This document shows, piece by piece, positions 7,487 through 16,457 of a stretch of 36,840 bases of DNA; positions within the stretch are counted from its first letter, which is position 1; every line of letters begins with the position of its first letter. The stretch lies in assembly GCF_947305105.1 (NCBI RefSeq), contig NZ_CAMZCS010000031.1:1-36840 (forward strand), given 5' to 3'. Below the pieces are notes generated by a model. It did not search any database, was not told the DNA's origin, and saw only the letters and a program-made list of their open reading frames with translations. The DNA comes from an uncultured Fibrobacter sp. (lineage in GTDB: Bacteria; Fibrobacterota; Fibrobacteria; Fibrobacterales; Fibrobacteraceae). Position numbers and translations under genes: made by a program.

Positions 7487-9250
7487 ATGGTACGCGGCGC
7501 ACCTGTTCTACATACAGTTATTGCACTTGTCGCGACCTTTTTTCTTTTGGGCACCCCATTCGCCCACTCGGCGACCGAACAAATTACCGTAGATCTTATT
7601 GAAGATCCTCACTTCGGCTTCCTAAATATCCGTCCCGACTCCCTCCAGGTTCCTATACACGAAAAACTTTCAAAAGACACTTCATTTGTTTTTTGGGGAA
7701 CCCTGAATCAAGTCGACACACTGGCCCGTGCTTACCCGGCAGAGAAAGACATCTGGTTTCACGAGTCCTTTCAAGAAGACCAACGCGACGCTTTCACCGC
7801 GTGGTACAACAATCAACAACAACTAAGAGAGCGCCAGCTCGATTCCGTTCCTTCCGACTTGAAGGAAAACTTCCTCGAAGAAGACAAGACATCTTCGTAC
7901 CTAGCAATTAAGGCCAGTTTTTCAATCCAAAAAATATACAATCGAGATTCGCGCCAATGGGAAGACGCTCCACAAGACAAGAAACACATCTCCGGATACT
8001 TTTCCATCACCAACGCGCCTTCAATCCAAACTACTCCACCAAAACTCATAAAGAATTTCTTTTCATTCGAGAACAACAATAGGTTTCTCTCCTATACGCC
8101 AAGGATATTCTTCGAGGACGGGTTCTCCACAGCAATAACCGAGAACCAGCTGGATTCCCTTGATTTGCAGAACCACATTTTCTTGCCCTATGAACACTCC
8201 ATAGAAATCAACAAGAACATGACCCGAGTTTTCAAGGCAAGGATCGGCAAGGCGTTGGCAAGGGGCGACAAGGATGCCATAAAGAAAAGCATGGCCGACC
8301 TAGATTCGTTCACGACACCACCGGCCTGGAAATATTATACAAACCCCGTGACCGGGCTCAGATGCGAAACAAAACGCCTACTGAGCATCTACCTGGAAAC
8401 ATTTGAATACGAAAGAGATTGCTATGGCAACAAGATAAACAGCGAGCCGGAAGAGCGCGCCTTATACGTGATGTTGGAAGATTCCGTGAAAGCCATCTGG
8501 CAATCCGGCAGATACAAGGCGGCAATCGAAAAACTACCTCCCGACGACAGGGCCTTCTGGCAGATTGTTATAGAGGCGCGCCATTTGACCGACCAGGACA
8601 CAATCAATGCGCTAATAGAAGAAAACATCAACCGCATCGAGAATCCTGATCAACAAAAAGAAGTCAAAAAGCGATTCTATCACAAGACATACATCACAAG
8701 AATCGTCGTCGACGCAGGCATAGGCTATGGATACTACAAGCCAATCGGCAAGACCCGCGACCTTTTCCCATCCGATCATGTCATTGACTTTTCAGCAGAT
8801 GTTTTTGGCAGAAGAATCGGCATTTCCACACATATCCACTACATCGAAAGCAAAAAAATTACAGATTCAACCTATTACCACACCCTTTTCCTGGACATTC
8901 CCCTCGGATTAAGGACATTTATCCTACCCCATCTTGAAAACAAGGTTTTCGCAGGCCCTGCATTAACATTAACCGACCTCAAGAATAAAAACCTAAAGGA
9001 AAACAATACCGTAAAAGAGGAGATTACCTGTGGCATCAGCGTTTTAACCGCATTTGATTTTTTCTTCACCGCCCCCAACATGCAGCACAATCACAACTAT
9101 CCAAACGCACAAATAAAAGGGCGGCTTGGTTTACGATTGCTGGCCGGATACACGCTCTACAAGCCCCATATGATAGATGCGGACGGCGGTGTAATCCATT
9201 TCTCGCTGATTCCCATTTATCAAGGATATGGTATCAATACCATAAAGTAG
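7487..9250 (+). CDS. Secreted protein of unknown function, possible C-terminal barrel
   Basis: I do not recognise this 587-residue protein. It has an N-terminal hydrophobic segment and an AHSA cleavage region near residue 28, so it is exported. A strong ribosome binding site (AGAGG) precedes the ATG. The middle is charged and probably helical; from about residue 400 alternating beta-like segments appear (IVVDAGIGYGYYKPIG, FLDIPLGLRTF, GRLGLRLLAGYTLY), as in outer-membrane barrels. A motif LPPDDRAFWQIVI at about 350 resembles LTPEEAAFVRIVV in the next gene, hinting at distant homology between the two. The stop is 9 bases before the next start, so they are probably co-transcribed. Confidence 0.7.
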   Translation: MVRGAPVLHTVIALVATFFLLGTPFAHSATEQITVDLIEDPHFGFLNIRPDSLQVPIHEKLSKDTSFVFWGTLNQVDTLARAYPAEKDIWFHESFQEDQRDAFTAWYNNQQQLRERQLDSVPSDLKENFLEEDKTSSYLAIKASFSIQKIYNRDSRQWEDAPQDKKHISGYFSITNAPSIQTTPPKLIKNFFSFENNNRFLSYTPRIFFEDGFSTAITENQLDSLDLQNHIFLPYEHSIEINKNMTRVFKARIGKALARGDKDAIKKSMADLDSFTTPPAWKYYTNPVTGLRCETKRLLSIYLETFEYERDCYGNKINSEPEERALYVMLEDSVKAIWQSGRYKAAIEKLPPDDRAFWQIVIEARHLTDQDTINALIEENINRIENPDQQKEVKKRFYHKTYITRIVVDAGIGYGYYKPIGKTRDLFPSDHVIDFSADVFGRRIGISTHIHYIESKKITDSTYYHTLFLDIPLGLRTFILPHLENKVFAGPALTLTDLKNKNLKENNTVKEEITCGISVLTAFDFFFTAPNMQHNHNYPNAQIKGRLGLRLLAGYTLYKPHMIDADGGVIHFSLIPIYQGYGINTIK

Positions 9251-9259
9251 GGTAACAAG

Positions 9260-10303
9260 ATGGTCTTACGCACAATACGCACAGCCCTGATTGCCCTTGC
9301 CTTGGCAGCACTCCAGACATTTGCCTCTGAATATACCTGGAACAACTCTTTCAACGACGAACTCAATACGGCGATAAAAATACCCTATTTCTACGAGGTT
9401 ATCGCAAAACACCTTCTCGATGGAGACATTAAATTTGTTGCAAATCCAGATTCTGTCGGCTTCTATCTGAGAAGGTCCCATATCGCAAACACACACGATT
9501 ACGCAACGGAGAACGATTCCCTACCCACATCGCCGGAGTTGCAAAAGGTCTACACCTATTTAAATAGCGAAGCCTGGGACAACGACTTGAACAAACTCAC
9601 CCCTGAAGAAGCCGCTTTCGTGCGCATCGTCGTCTATACCTGTTTCTTCGATAGGGGTTTCAATAATTATTCTCGAAAGATACACCGCAGGCAGATCGTC
9701 GACAAGAAAAAGCATGAGCAAGCAAACAAATTGCTCGGAACGGACCTCAGGCTCCATCGCCTCCGCAGGGATTACCTTTACTTCCTTTTAGGATTCGGTG
9801 CCGACGCGTTCTCAAATGGAGCCGATGAAAAGGTAGGGCCTGGACCAACGATCGGTTTTGGAATCGGATACTGCATCAGCATGCTCTGCGCAGAAGCCCG
9901 AATTTCAATGATTCTCACGAACCCATACAAGGAGAACGTCGTCCAATCAGGCATACTCTACCCCAAAGAAGACATCAACGTCACCCCCGTCGAATTGCTA
10001 TTCAAAGGGAAACTATTCTCATCCTTTGACTACGATTTTGCCGTTTTTGGGGGATTGAGAATGCTGGCATTTGAATTCGACTCCGACCTAGGCGAGGAAT
10101 ACGAGGAAAAATACGGGAAAGACATGGCCAACGGCTACTCCTACGGCGCTACCACGGGAATCATGGGAACAAAGCATTTCGCCGAGGAACTTATGGATAT
10201 CAGCTTCCGGATCGGTGTTGCGAGCGTCAAGGAGACCTCACTCGACATTCACGGTCTCAACTGGTACGCGACAATCGATTTTTCCCTTAATTACGAACCA
10301 TAG
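9260..10303 (+). CDS. Secreted protein of unknown function, possible paralogue of the preceding gene product
   Basis: An unrecognised 347-residue protein with a signal peptide (hydrophobic to about residue 22, ending TFASEY). Its first half is helical and charged. From about residue 170 it shows barrel-like alternation (YFLLGFGADAF, TIGFGIGYCIS, YATIDFSLNYEP), and the polypeptide ends in a beta-like strand, as outer-membrane proteins often do. The segment LTPEEAAFVRIVV and the order helical part, basic stretch, glycine-rich beta part match the preceding gene product. It starts 9 bases after that gene. No terminator follows before the carboxyltransferase gene, but a 117-base spacer separates them. 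Confidence 0.68.
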   Translation: MVLRTIRTALIALALAALQTFASEYTWNNSFNDELNTAIKIPYFYEVIAKHLLDGDIKFVANPDSVGFYLRRSHIANTHDYATENDSLPTSPELQKVYTYLNSEAWDNDLNKLTPEEAAFVRIVVYTCFFDRGFNNYSRKIHRRQIVDKKKHEQANKLLGTDLRLHRLRRDYLYFLLGFGADAFSNGADEKVGPGPTIGFGIGYCISMLCAEARISMILTNPYKENVVQSGILYPKEDINVTPVELLFKGKLFSSFDYDFAVFGGLRMLAFEFDSDLGEEYEEKYGKDMANGYSYGATTGIMGTKHFAEELMDISFRIGVASVKETSLDIHGLNWYATIDFSLNYEP

Positions 10304-10420
10304 GGATTTCCCACCTCCTTTTCCCAGCAGCCGGCCTCCAGCGCATTTCTACTTTTACTATCTTTTGCCCCGTATTTTATTGTACAGTAAAACAAGGGAT
10401 TTATCCCACAGGAAAACACT

Positions 10421-11998
10421 ATGAAAAAGATCAAGTTCCAGGATACCTCGTTCCGCGATGGTTTCCAGTCTATTTTCGGTGCCCGTGTCTTCGCGAAGGA
10501 CTTCATGCCCGCCGTCGAAGCTGCCTGCAAGGCCGGCATCACCCACTTTGAAGCTGGTGGTGGCGCCCGTTTCCAGGCCCTGTACCAGAACTGCGGCGAA
10601 GACGCCTTCGACATGATGGACGAATTCCGTCGCGTTGTAGGCCCGAACATCCGCCTGCAGACCCTCGCCCGCGGTATTAACGTGGTGGCCCTCGCTCCGC
10701 AGCCGCGCGACATGATCAAGCTCCATGCCGACATGTTCAAGAAGCACGGCATGACTCGTATCCGTAACTTCGACGCCCTCAACGACGTGAACAACCTGAT
10801 CTACTCCGGCAAGTGCATCACCGATGCCGGTCTGGAACACGAAGTCGTGGTGACCATGATGGAACTGCCTCCGGGATGCGACCTCAACGCCGCCCACAAC
10901 CCGGAATTCTACGAACGCATCCTCCGCAACATTTTGGACGCCGGTGTTCCGTTCGCCTCTGTGTGCTTCAAGGACGCTTCCGGCACCACGAACCCGAACA
11001 AGGTGTACGAAACCTTCAAGCGCGCCCGCAAGCTCCTCGGCGACGATGTGGAACTCCGCATCCACAGCCATGACACCTGCGGTACCGGTGTGGCCCAGTA
11101 CAAGGCCGCTATCGAAGGTGGCGCCGATGGCGTCGACCTCGGCCGCAAGCCGCTTTCCGGCGGTACGGCTCAGCCCGACCTGTTCTCCATGTTCCACGCC
11201 CTCAAGGGTACGGAATACAAGCTCGCCCTCGGTGAAGACAGCATCGTCGACGATCACATTCCGGAACTCATGGAAGCCAACAACGTCGCTGTTGAATGCC
11301 TCAAGGACTACAACTTCCCGCCTGAAGCACGTCAGATTACGACCGACGTGATCTTCAGCCCCATGCCGGGTGGCGCTCTTACCGCCAACACCCTCATGAT
11401 GCGCGAAACCAAGACCTTCCACCTGTTCCCGAAGGTTATCGAGAACATGAGCGAATGCGTGCGCCGCGGTGGCTTTGCCTCTTCCGTGACGCCGGTTTCC
11501 CAGTTCTACTTCCAGCAGGCCTACATGAACACCCTGAACCAGGCCGCGGGCCGCGGTACGTGGTTCAAGATGACGGAAGGCTACGGCAAGATGCTCCTCG
11601 GCTACCAGGGCAAGACCCCGTGCGAACCGGATCCGGAGCTCGTGAAGATTGCCGCCGACCAGTTCAATATGAAGCCGTTCAAGGAAGCCTATCCGGGCAT
11701 CCAGTGCGCCGAAGAAATCCTTCCGCCGGGCATCCCGGCTGCCAAGAAGCTCCTCGAAGAAAATGGCCTGCCGGTTACCGACGAGACCATCTTCATCACG
11801 GGCTGCCTCCAGACGAAGGCTGGCAACAAGGGTATCGAGTTCCTCAAGGGCAACCGCCACATTGGCGTGCCGAAGAAGGACCCGAACGCCGCTCCGGCCG
11901 TGGACACCAAGAACATGAAGGCCGGTGCCGCAAGCACCTACCGCATTGCCCTTGGCAACCAGAGCTGGGACGTGCAGGTTCAGACGCTCAGCAAGTAA
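10421..11998 (+). CDS. oadA: Biotin-dependent carboxyltransferase subunit (oxaloacetate decarboxylase alpha / pyruvate carboxylase B type)
   Basis: A 525-residue cytoplasmic carboxyltransferase that moves carboxyl groups between carboxybiotin and a 2-oxoacid (pyruvate/oxaloacetate) or a related acceptor. The TIM-barrel signatures are present: FQDTSFRDGFQS (residues 6-17) with the metal-binding Asp, SVCFKDASG with the carboxylated-type Lys, and IHSHDTCG with two metal-binding His. The C-terminal part is the conserved PYC/OADA region. There is no MKM biotin-attachment motif: the protein stops at WDVQVQTLSK, so the biotin carrier must be a separate polypeptide. Codon use is strongly biased (AAG, CTC, GGC, CCG), as in very highly expressed genes. 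The leader has AGGAAAA before the ATG, and a strong terminator follows. The exact acceptor substrate is uncertain. Confidence 0.82.
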   Translation: MKKIKFQDTSFRDGFQSIFGARVFAKDFMPAVEAACKAGITHFEAGGGARFQALYQNCGEDAFDMMDEFRRVVGPNIRLQTLARGINVVALAPQPRDMIKLHADMFKKHGMTRIRNFDALNDVNNLIYSGKCITDAGLEHEVVVTMMELPPGCDLNAAHNPEFYERILRNILDAGVPFASVCFKDASGTTNPNKVYETFKRARKLLGDDVELRIHSHDTCGTGVAQYKAAIEGGADGVDLGRKPLSGGTAQPDLFSMFHALKGTEYKLALGEDSIVDDHIPELMEANNVAVECLKDYNFPPEARQITTDVIFSPMPGGALTANTLMMRETKTFHLFPKVIENMSECVRRGGFASSVTPVSQFYFQQAYMNTLNQAAGRGTWFKMTEGYGKMLLGYQGKTPCEPDPELVKIAADQFNMKPFKEAYPGIQCAEEILPPGIPAAKKLLEENGLPVTDETIFITGCLQTKAGNKGIEFLKGNRHIGVPKKDPNAAPAVDTKNMKAGAASTYRIALGNQSWDVQVQTLSK

Positions 11999-12020
11999 GC
12001 GCAAACCAAATCGTTTATGC

Positions 12021-12055
12021 GAAAAAACTCCGATATTTTATATCGGAGTTTTTTT
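12021..12055. terminator. Bidirectional rho-independent terminator
   Basis: AACTCCGATA (12026-12035) pairs perfectly with TATCGGAGTT (12041-12050), flanked by a T run on the plus side and an A run on the other. It serves both the carboxyltransferase gene (plus) and the convergent UDP-xylose synthase gene (minus). Confidence 0.93.
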
Positions 12056-12094
12056 GTACCCTTGGCGGGTAGAGAAATTCTCGTTGAAGCGATT

Positions 12095-13033
12095 TTACTT
12101 TTCGCCTTTGAGCAATTCTTCGAAGAACACGATTGTCTTTTCGAGCCCCTGGCGCAGCGGGATTGTCGGTTCCCAGCCGAGGGCCGACTTGGCGAGGTCG
12201 ATATTCGGGCGGCGCATCTTGGGATCGTCACCGGGGAGCGGCTTGTACACAATCTTGCTCTTGGAACCCGTCAGGTCAAGGACTTCTTTCGCGAGTTCGA
12301 GCATCGTGAATTCGCCAGGGTTACCGATATTCACCGGGCCGATTATCTTGTCCTGATCCATCATGCGCACGAAACCTTCGATAAGGTCGTCCACGTAGCA
12401 GAAACTGCGCGTCTGGCTACCGTCACCATAAATCGTGAGGTCTTCGCCTTTGAGCGCCTGCACAATGAAGTTGCTCACTACGCGGCCGTCGTTCATGAGC
12501 ATACGCGGGCCGTAGGTATTGAAAATACGCACGATGCGGATATCGACATTATTTTGTCTATGATAATCCATGAAAAGCGTCTCGGCAACGCGCTTGCCTT
12601 CGTCGTAGCAGCTGCGGATGCCGATGGGGTTCACGTTTCCCCAGTAGTCTTCGGTTTGCGGGTGTACTGCCGGGTCACCGTAAACTTCGCTTGTACTGGC
12701 TTGCAAAATTCGGGCCTTCACGCGTTTGGCCATGCCGAGCATGTTGATAGCGCCCATCACGCTTGTCTTGATTGTCTTTACCGGGTTGAACTGGTAATGG
12801 ATGGGGCTCGCGGGGCATGCGAGGTTGAAAATGCGGTCCACTTCCAAGAGGATGGGTTCCGTAACGTCGTGGCGGATGAGCTCGAAGCAGCGGTTATCGC
12901 GCAGGTGGGCGACATTCGCCATACGGCCCGTAAAGTAGTTGTCAAGGCAAATCACCTCGTGCCCGTCGTTCAGCAGACGTTCGCACAAGTGACTCCCCAG
13001 GAATCCTGCACCACCAGTAACTAAGCAACGCAT
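12095..13033 (-). CDS. uxs: UDP-glucuronate decarboxylase (UDP-xylose synthase), extended SDR
   Basis: A 312-residue NAD-dependent short-chain dehydrogenase that most likely converts UDP-glucuronate to UDP-xylose for surface polysaccharide. It shows the NAD-binding GGAGFLG (residues 7-13), STSEVYGD (113-120), the catalytic Y143xxxK147 pair in CYDEGKR and [10 protein letters not shown], all typical of the UXS subfamily. A GTG at 13037-13039 would add two residues, but the ribosome binding site AAGGAG sits directly against that codon and is correctly spaced for the ATG at 13031-13033, so I choose the ATG. Upstream, a spacer of 51 bases filled by heptad repeats separates it from coaX, read in the same direction. 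A closely related epimerase activity cannot be excluded. Confidence 0.87.
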   Translation of the reverse strand: MRCLVTGGAGFLGSHLCERLLNDGHEVICLDNYFTGRMANVAHLRDNRCFELIRHDVTEPILLEVDRIFNLACPASPIHYQFNPVKTIKTSVMGAINMLGMAKRVKARILQASTSEVYGDPAVHPQTEDYWGNVNPIGIRSCYDEGKRVAETLFMDYHRQNNVDIRIVRIFNTYGPRMLMNDGRVVSNFIVQALKGEDLTIYGDGSQTRSFCYVDDLIEGFVRMMDQDKIIGPVNIGNPGEFTMLELAKEVLDLTGSKSKIVYKPLPGDDPKMRRPNIDLAKSALGWEPTIPLRQGLEKTIVFFEELLKGEK

Positions 13034-13045
13034 AAGCACTCCTTG

Positions 13046-13080
13046 CAGTAGGAAGTAGGAAGTAGACAGTAGACAGTGGT
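13046..13080. repeat. Heptad repeat array A (five units)
   Basis: Exactly five contiguous 7-base units of the type [AC]AGTAG[GA] (CAGTAGG, AAGTAGA and similar; the last is CAGTGGT). It occupies almost the whole spacer between the coaX stop (13085-13087) and the ribosome binding site of the UDP-xylose synthase gene. The same units recur at 17322-17447, 20250-20284 and after 36608. Confidence 0.9.
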
Positions 13081-13084
13081 AAAA

Positions 13085-13912
13085 CTAGTCATCGGAATCA
13101 CGCTCTAATTCAGCGGCGCCGTTGCCGCGGAGCGCCACGAGCCGGACACCATTCAATGTCAAATAAGGGTCGTATGTGTCGATGACCTTGCTGTGGCCCA
13201 TGACCATGCGGCCCCAACCACCCGTCGCAAACACGGGGACCTTCTTCCGGCCCATCTCGGCCTTAATCTTTTCGACTAACGTTTCGAGCTCCGCCATGAA
13301 TCCGTACAAAAGGCCCGCACGGATAGCATCATCCGTATTGTTCGCAATCACGTGGTCCGGCCACTCGATGCTCACAGGCATCAAGCGCGCGGCCTTCTCG
13401 GTCAACACGTCCAAACTGGCACTGATTCCGGGGATGATGATACCGCCCGCAAATCCGCCGTCCTTCATCACATCGAAAGTCGTCGCCGTGCCCATGTCCA
13501 CAACAATGGCATCCTTGTAGCCGCGGTCGCGCAGCGCAATCACGTTGCAAAGGCGGTCGGAGCCGAGGGTCGCCGGATTCGGGTAAGCAATCGGGCAATC
13601 CAGGCAGTTCTTGGAACTCACCACCTGTACCGGGCGCTTGAGGAGCGTCTGCAAAGCCTTGATCCATGGGCGTTCAAGTACCGGCACCACCGTCGAAAGG
13701 CCCACATGTGTAATCACCGAGGGTTTGATTTCGGAGAAACGGATGAGGCCGCCAATGCGGTTCATCACTTCGTCGCTTGTGGTTTCTTTGCGGGTGGTAA
13801 GCCTCCAATGGTCCACCACCTTGTCGCCCTTGAAAATACCCAAAACGGTGTGGGAGTTGCCCACATCTACTACAAAAGAAAACTTTTCTGAATTTTTTGA
13901 ACTTTTCTTCAT
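13085..13912 (-). CDS. coaX: Type III pantothenate kinase
   Basis: A 275-residue kinase performing the first step of coenzyme A synthesis. It belongs to the ASKHA-fold type III class: DVGNSHTVLG near residue 16 (phosphate-binding), PATLGSDRLCN, and IVVDMGTATTFDV followed by GGIIIPG are all present. Length is normal. An in-frame TTG six bases upstream could add two residues, but the ATG at 13910-13912 is more likely. The gene starts only 66 bases from the divergent DMT permease gene, so promoters overlap in that gap. Downstream it leads into the heptad-filled spacer and the UDP-xylose synthase gene. Confidence 0.93.
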   Translation of the reverse strand: MKKSSKNSEKFSFVVDVGNSHTVLGIFKGDKVVDHWRLTTRKETTSDEVMNRIGGLIRFSEIKPSVITHVGLSTVVPVLERPWIKALQTLLKRPVQVVSSKNCLDCPIAYPNPATLGSDRLCNVIALRDRGYKDAIVVDMGTATTFDVMKDGGFAGGIIIPGISASLDVLTEKAARLMPVSIEWPDHVIANNTDDAIRAGLLYGFMAELETLVEKIKAEMGRKKVPVFATGGWGRMVMGHSKVIDTYDPYLTLNGVRLVALRGNGAAELERDSDD

Positions 13913-13978
13913 CTGCAAATCACTATTTGCTAAAAAAATAGCAATTTAGGGGCATCCACGATTGCTATATATGCAACC

Positions 13979-14899
13979 ATGGCTAATTTAGGCTATACAT
14001 TCCTGCTCATCCTGACAGCCGCAATCTGGGGTTCGGGCTTTGTCGCCCAAATCGAAGGGAACGCCTTTGGGCCATTTGCATTCTCGTGCATCCGTTGCTT
14101 TATCGCCGCAGGTTTCCTAGCCCTAATCTTCAAGATTCTCGATGCGTTCGGCAAGAGCCCCCGTAGGCCGCGCAACCGCAAAGAAACGCTACTCCACTGG
14201 AAGGCTGGATTCTTTTGCGGGCTTGCACTCTGCACCGCAATGAACTTGCAACAACTCGGAATGTACCTCGGCACCCCTGCCGGAAAATCTGGGTTCCTCA
14301 CCGCCTGCTACATCGTGCTTGTACCGGTCGCTAGTTTATTCTTAGGCAAGCGCACCTCATTGAAAACTTGGATTTGCATTGCCATTACGACAGCGGGGCT
14401 TTACCTGCTCTGCGTCAAGGACGGTTTCTCCATCGAACTTTCAGACAGCGTTTCGCTCCTATGCGCACTGGCCTTTTCATTCCACATCCTCGTCATCGAC
14501 AAGTTCGTCAACCACGTGGACCCAATTCGCGTCTCGGCAATCCAGTTCTTGACTATCGGCGTTTTGACCGCGCCCCTGATGATTGTATTCGACCTGAGAT
14601 TCCCGGCAATGGACTTTGGCACTGTCATTGCCGCATTTGGCAACCCGTATGCAATAGCAGGCCTTGCGTTTGCCGCCCTATGTTCCAGCGGTATTGCCTA
14701 CACGTTGCAAATTGTCGCTCAAGATAAAATCAATCCCACCATCGCCTCACTCACGATGAGTTTGGAATCGGTATTCGCCGTCCTTGCGGGTTGGGCCATT
14801 CTAGGGGAACAGCTTTCAGCCTGCGAGATTTGCGGTTGTGCAATTATGATGGTCGCCATCGTGATGGCGCAAATTAAGATTTCGCCTGCTTCTTCTTGA
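13979..14899 (+). CDS. EamA/DMT-superfamily permease
   Basis: A 306-residue inner-membrane protein with about ten hydrophobic helices in two EamA-type halves (first begins TAAIWGSGFVAQ; the second ends at SLESVFAVLAGWAILGE, the typical end motif of these transporters). Such permeases usually export amino acids or metabolites; the substrate cannot be told from sequence. The ATG at 13979 is preceded by TATATATGC rather than a clear ribosome binding site. The 3' end overlaps the convergent nhaC gene by 26 bases. Confidence 0.85.
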   Translation: MANLGYTFLLILTAAIWGSGFVAQIEGNAFGPFAFSCIRCFIAAGFLALIFKILDAFGKSPRRPRNRKETLLHWKAGFFCGLALCTAMNLQQLGMYLGTPAGKSGFLTACYIVLVPVASLFLGKRTSLKTWICIAITTAGLYLLCVKDGFSIELSDSVSLLCALAFSFHILVIDKFVNHVDPIRVSAIQFLTIGVLTAPLMIVFDLRFPAMDFGTVIAAFGNPYAIAGLAFAALCSSGIAYTLQIVAQDKINPTIASLTMSLESVFAVLAGWAILGEQLSACEICGCAIMMVAIVMAQIKISPASS

Positions 14900-16394
14900 T
14901 AAGCAAAGCTCCACCGACAATCAGTGCAAGGCCAAGCACAAACGAAAGAAGTGCGCTCCTCGTGAATCCCGCCACGATATAGCAGACAAAGCTCACTCCC
15001 GCAACAGAAAGAGCATAGGGCAACTGCGTATTCACGTGGTTCACATGGTTACAGTCCGCACCGGCACTCGCCATAATCGTCGTATCGGAAATCGGGGATA
15101 TATGGTCGCCACAAACGGCACCCGCCATGCACGCCGAAATAGAAATAATCATCAAATCCGGATCGATGTTCGAGAACGCCGCCACCACAATCGGGATCAA
15201 GATGCCGAACGTCCCCCACGAGGTTCCCGTCGAGAAGGCCAGCCCCACACCGACTAAGAAGATTATCGCCGGCATCAAGTTCATAAAGCCCACAGCGCTC
15301 CCCGAAATGAGACTTGCCACAAAGACCTTCGCGCCAAGCGTATCGGTAACGCCCTTCAAACTCCAGGCCAGCACAAGAATCAGTATCGCCGGGACCATCG
15401 CCTTGAAACCTTCAGGCAAACATTCCAGGCACTTGCGCAACTTCAAGACACGGCGCCCCATATACCAAATCACCGTCACAGCAAGCGTACAGAAACTACC
15501 AATGACAAGCCCCACCGAAGCATCGCTTGCACCAAAGGCATCGACAAAGCCCTTGTGTGCCTCGCCACTCGAGAAGAATCCGCCCGTATAAACTAAACCC
15601 GCCACGCAGAACACAATCAAGGAAACAATCGGGAAAACAAGATCGGCGACAGTCCCTCGGGAATCTTCACGCTTCAAAGACTGAGTCTGCGCATCCAGTT
15701 TTTCGGCCGCAGTCTCGTATTTTTTCATCGGGCCAAAATCCACCTTCAAAAGAATAATCGTAAAGAGAGCCACGATAGTCAGCAAGGCGTAAAAATTAAA
15801 AGGAATCGATTTCACAAATAGGCCCAGGCCATCTTCCCCTTCGACAAAGCCGGTCACTGCCGCCGCCCACGAACTAATCGGCGCAATAATGCATATCGGA
15901 GCTGCAGTAGCATCAATCAGGTACGCCAGTTTTTCGCGACTCAACTTGAATTTCCCCGTAACAGGGCGCATCACAGAGCCCACCGTGAGACAGTTGAAAT
16001 AATCATCAACAAAAATCAAGATGCCCAAGATGACGGTCGCCAGTTGCACACCCACTTTGGACTTGATACGACGCCCCGCCCATTCACCGAAAGCCGCCGC
16101 CCCGCCGGACTTGTTCATCAAGGCGACCATCGTCCCCAAGAACACAAGGAAAAACAAGATGCCCACATTCCACGGGTCCGACACCTGCTTGACCATGCCA
16201 TCCTTGAACACGGCATCCAAGAAATGCGGGAAATTACCCTCGCTAATGAGCAGTGCGCCCATCAATATGCCCACAAAAAGGGACGAGTAAGCCTCCTTGG
16301 TAATGAGGGCAAGGACAATGGCCACAATCGAGGGCACCAAGGCCCAGAACGTTCCATGAAAATAGGATACAACTTCAGCAGCTTGTTGTTCCAT
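14874..16394 (-). CDS. nhaC: NhaC-family Na+/H+ antiporter
   Basis: A 506-residue polytopic membrane protein exchanging sodium for protons. Features of the NhaC family include ILIFVDDYFNCLTVG near residue 130, APICIIAPISSWAAA, and a glycine/threonine-rich late helix FSTGTSWGTFGILIP with CGDHISPISDTTI. The frame extends upstream to 16436, but the ATG at 16392-16394 has a correctly spaced AAGGAG on the minus strand and gives the natural N-terminus MEQQAAEVV, so I use it. The binding site lies inside a small hairpin (16405-16421). The gene follows nadC at 63 bases and may share its transcript. Other ion specificities occur in the family. Confidence 0.85.
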   Translation of the reverse strand: MEQQAAEVVSYFHGTFWALVPSIVAIVLALITKEAYSSLFVGILMGALLISEGNFPHFLDAVFKDGMVKQVSDPWNVGILFFLVFLGTMVALMNKSGGAAAFGEWAGRRIKSKVGVQLATVILGILIFVDDYFNCLTVGSVMRPVTGKFKLSREKLAYLIDATAAPICIIAPISSWAAAVTGFVEGEDGLGLFVKSIPFNFYALLTIVALFTIILLKVDFGPMKKYETAAEKLDAQTQSLKREDSRGTVADLVFPIVSLIVFCVAGLVYTGGFFSSGEAHKGFVDAFGASDASVGLVIGSFCTLAVTVIWYMGRRVLKLRKCLECLPEGFKAMVPAILILVLAWSLKGVTDTLGAKVFVASLISGSAVGFMNLMPAIIFLVGVGLAFSTGTSWGTFGILIPIVVAAFSNIDPDLMIISISACMAGAVCGDHISPISDTTIMASAGADCNHVNHVNTQLPYALSVAGVSFVCYIVAGFTRSALLSFVLGLALIVGGALLIKKKQAKS

Positions 16395-16402
16395 AAAAAA
16401 TA

Positions 16403-16421
16403 CTCCTTGGGGTTTCCAAGG
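16403..16421 (-). promoter_or_regulatory. Hairpin overlapping the nhaC ribosome binding site
   Basis: On the minus strand CCTTGG (16416-16421) and CCAAGG (16405-16410) form a perfect 6-bp stem with a 5-base loop. The second arm contains four of the six bases of the AAGGAG ribosome binding site (16403-16408), eight bases before the ATG. Confidence 0.5.
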
Positions 16422-16457
16422 AATATAAAAAAACAAATCTTTTGTGGTTTTACCTTA

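Noticed and set aside
10358-12004. Long minus-strand ORF (548 aa) opposite the carboxyltransferase gene
   Set aside because: Low-complexity antisense translation rich in His/Val/Glu caused by biased codons on the plus strand.
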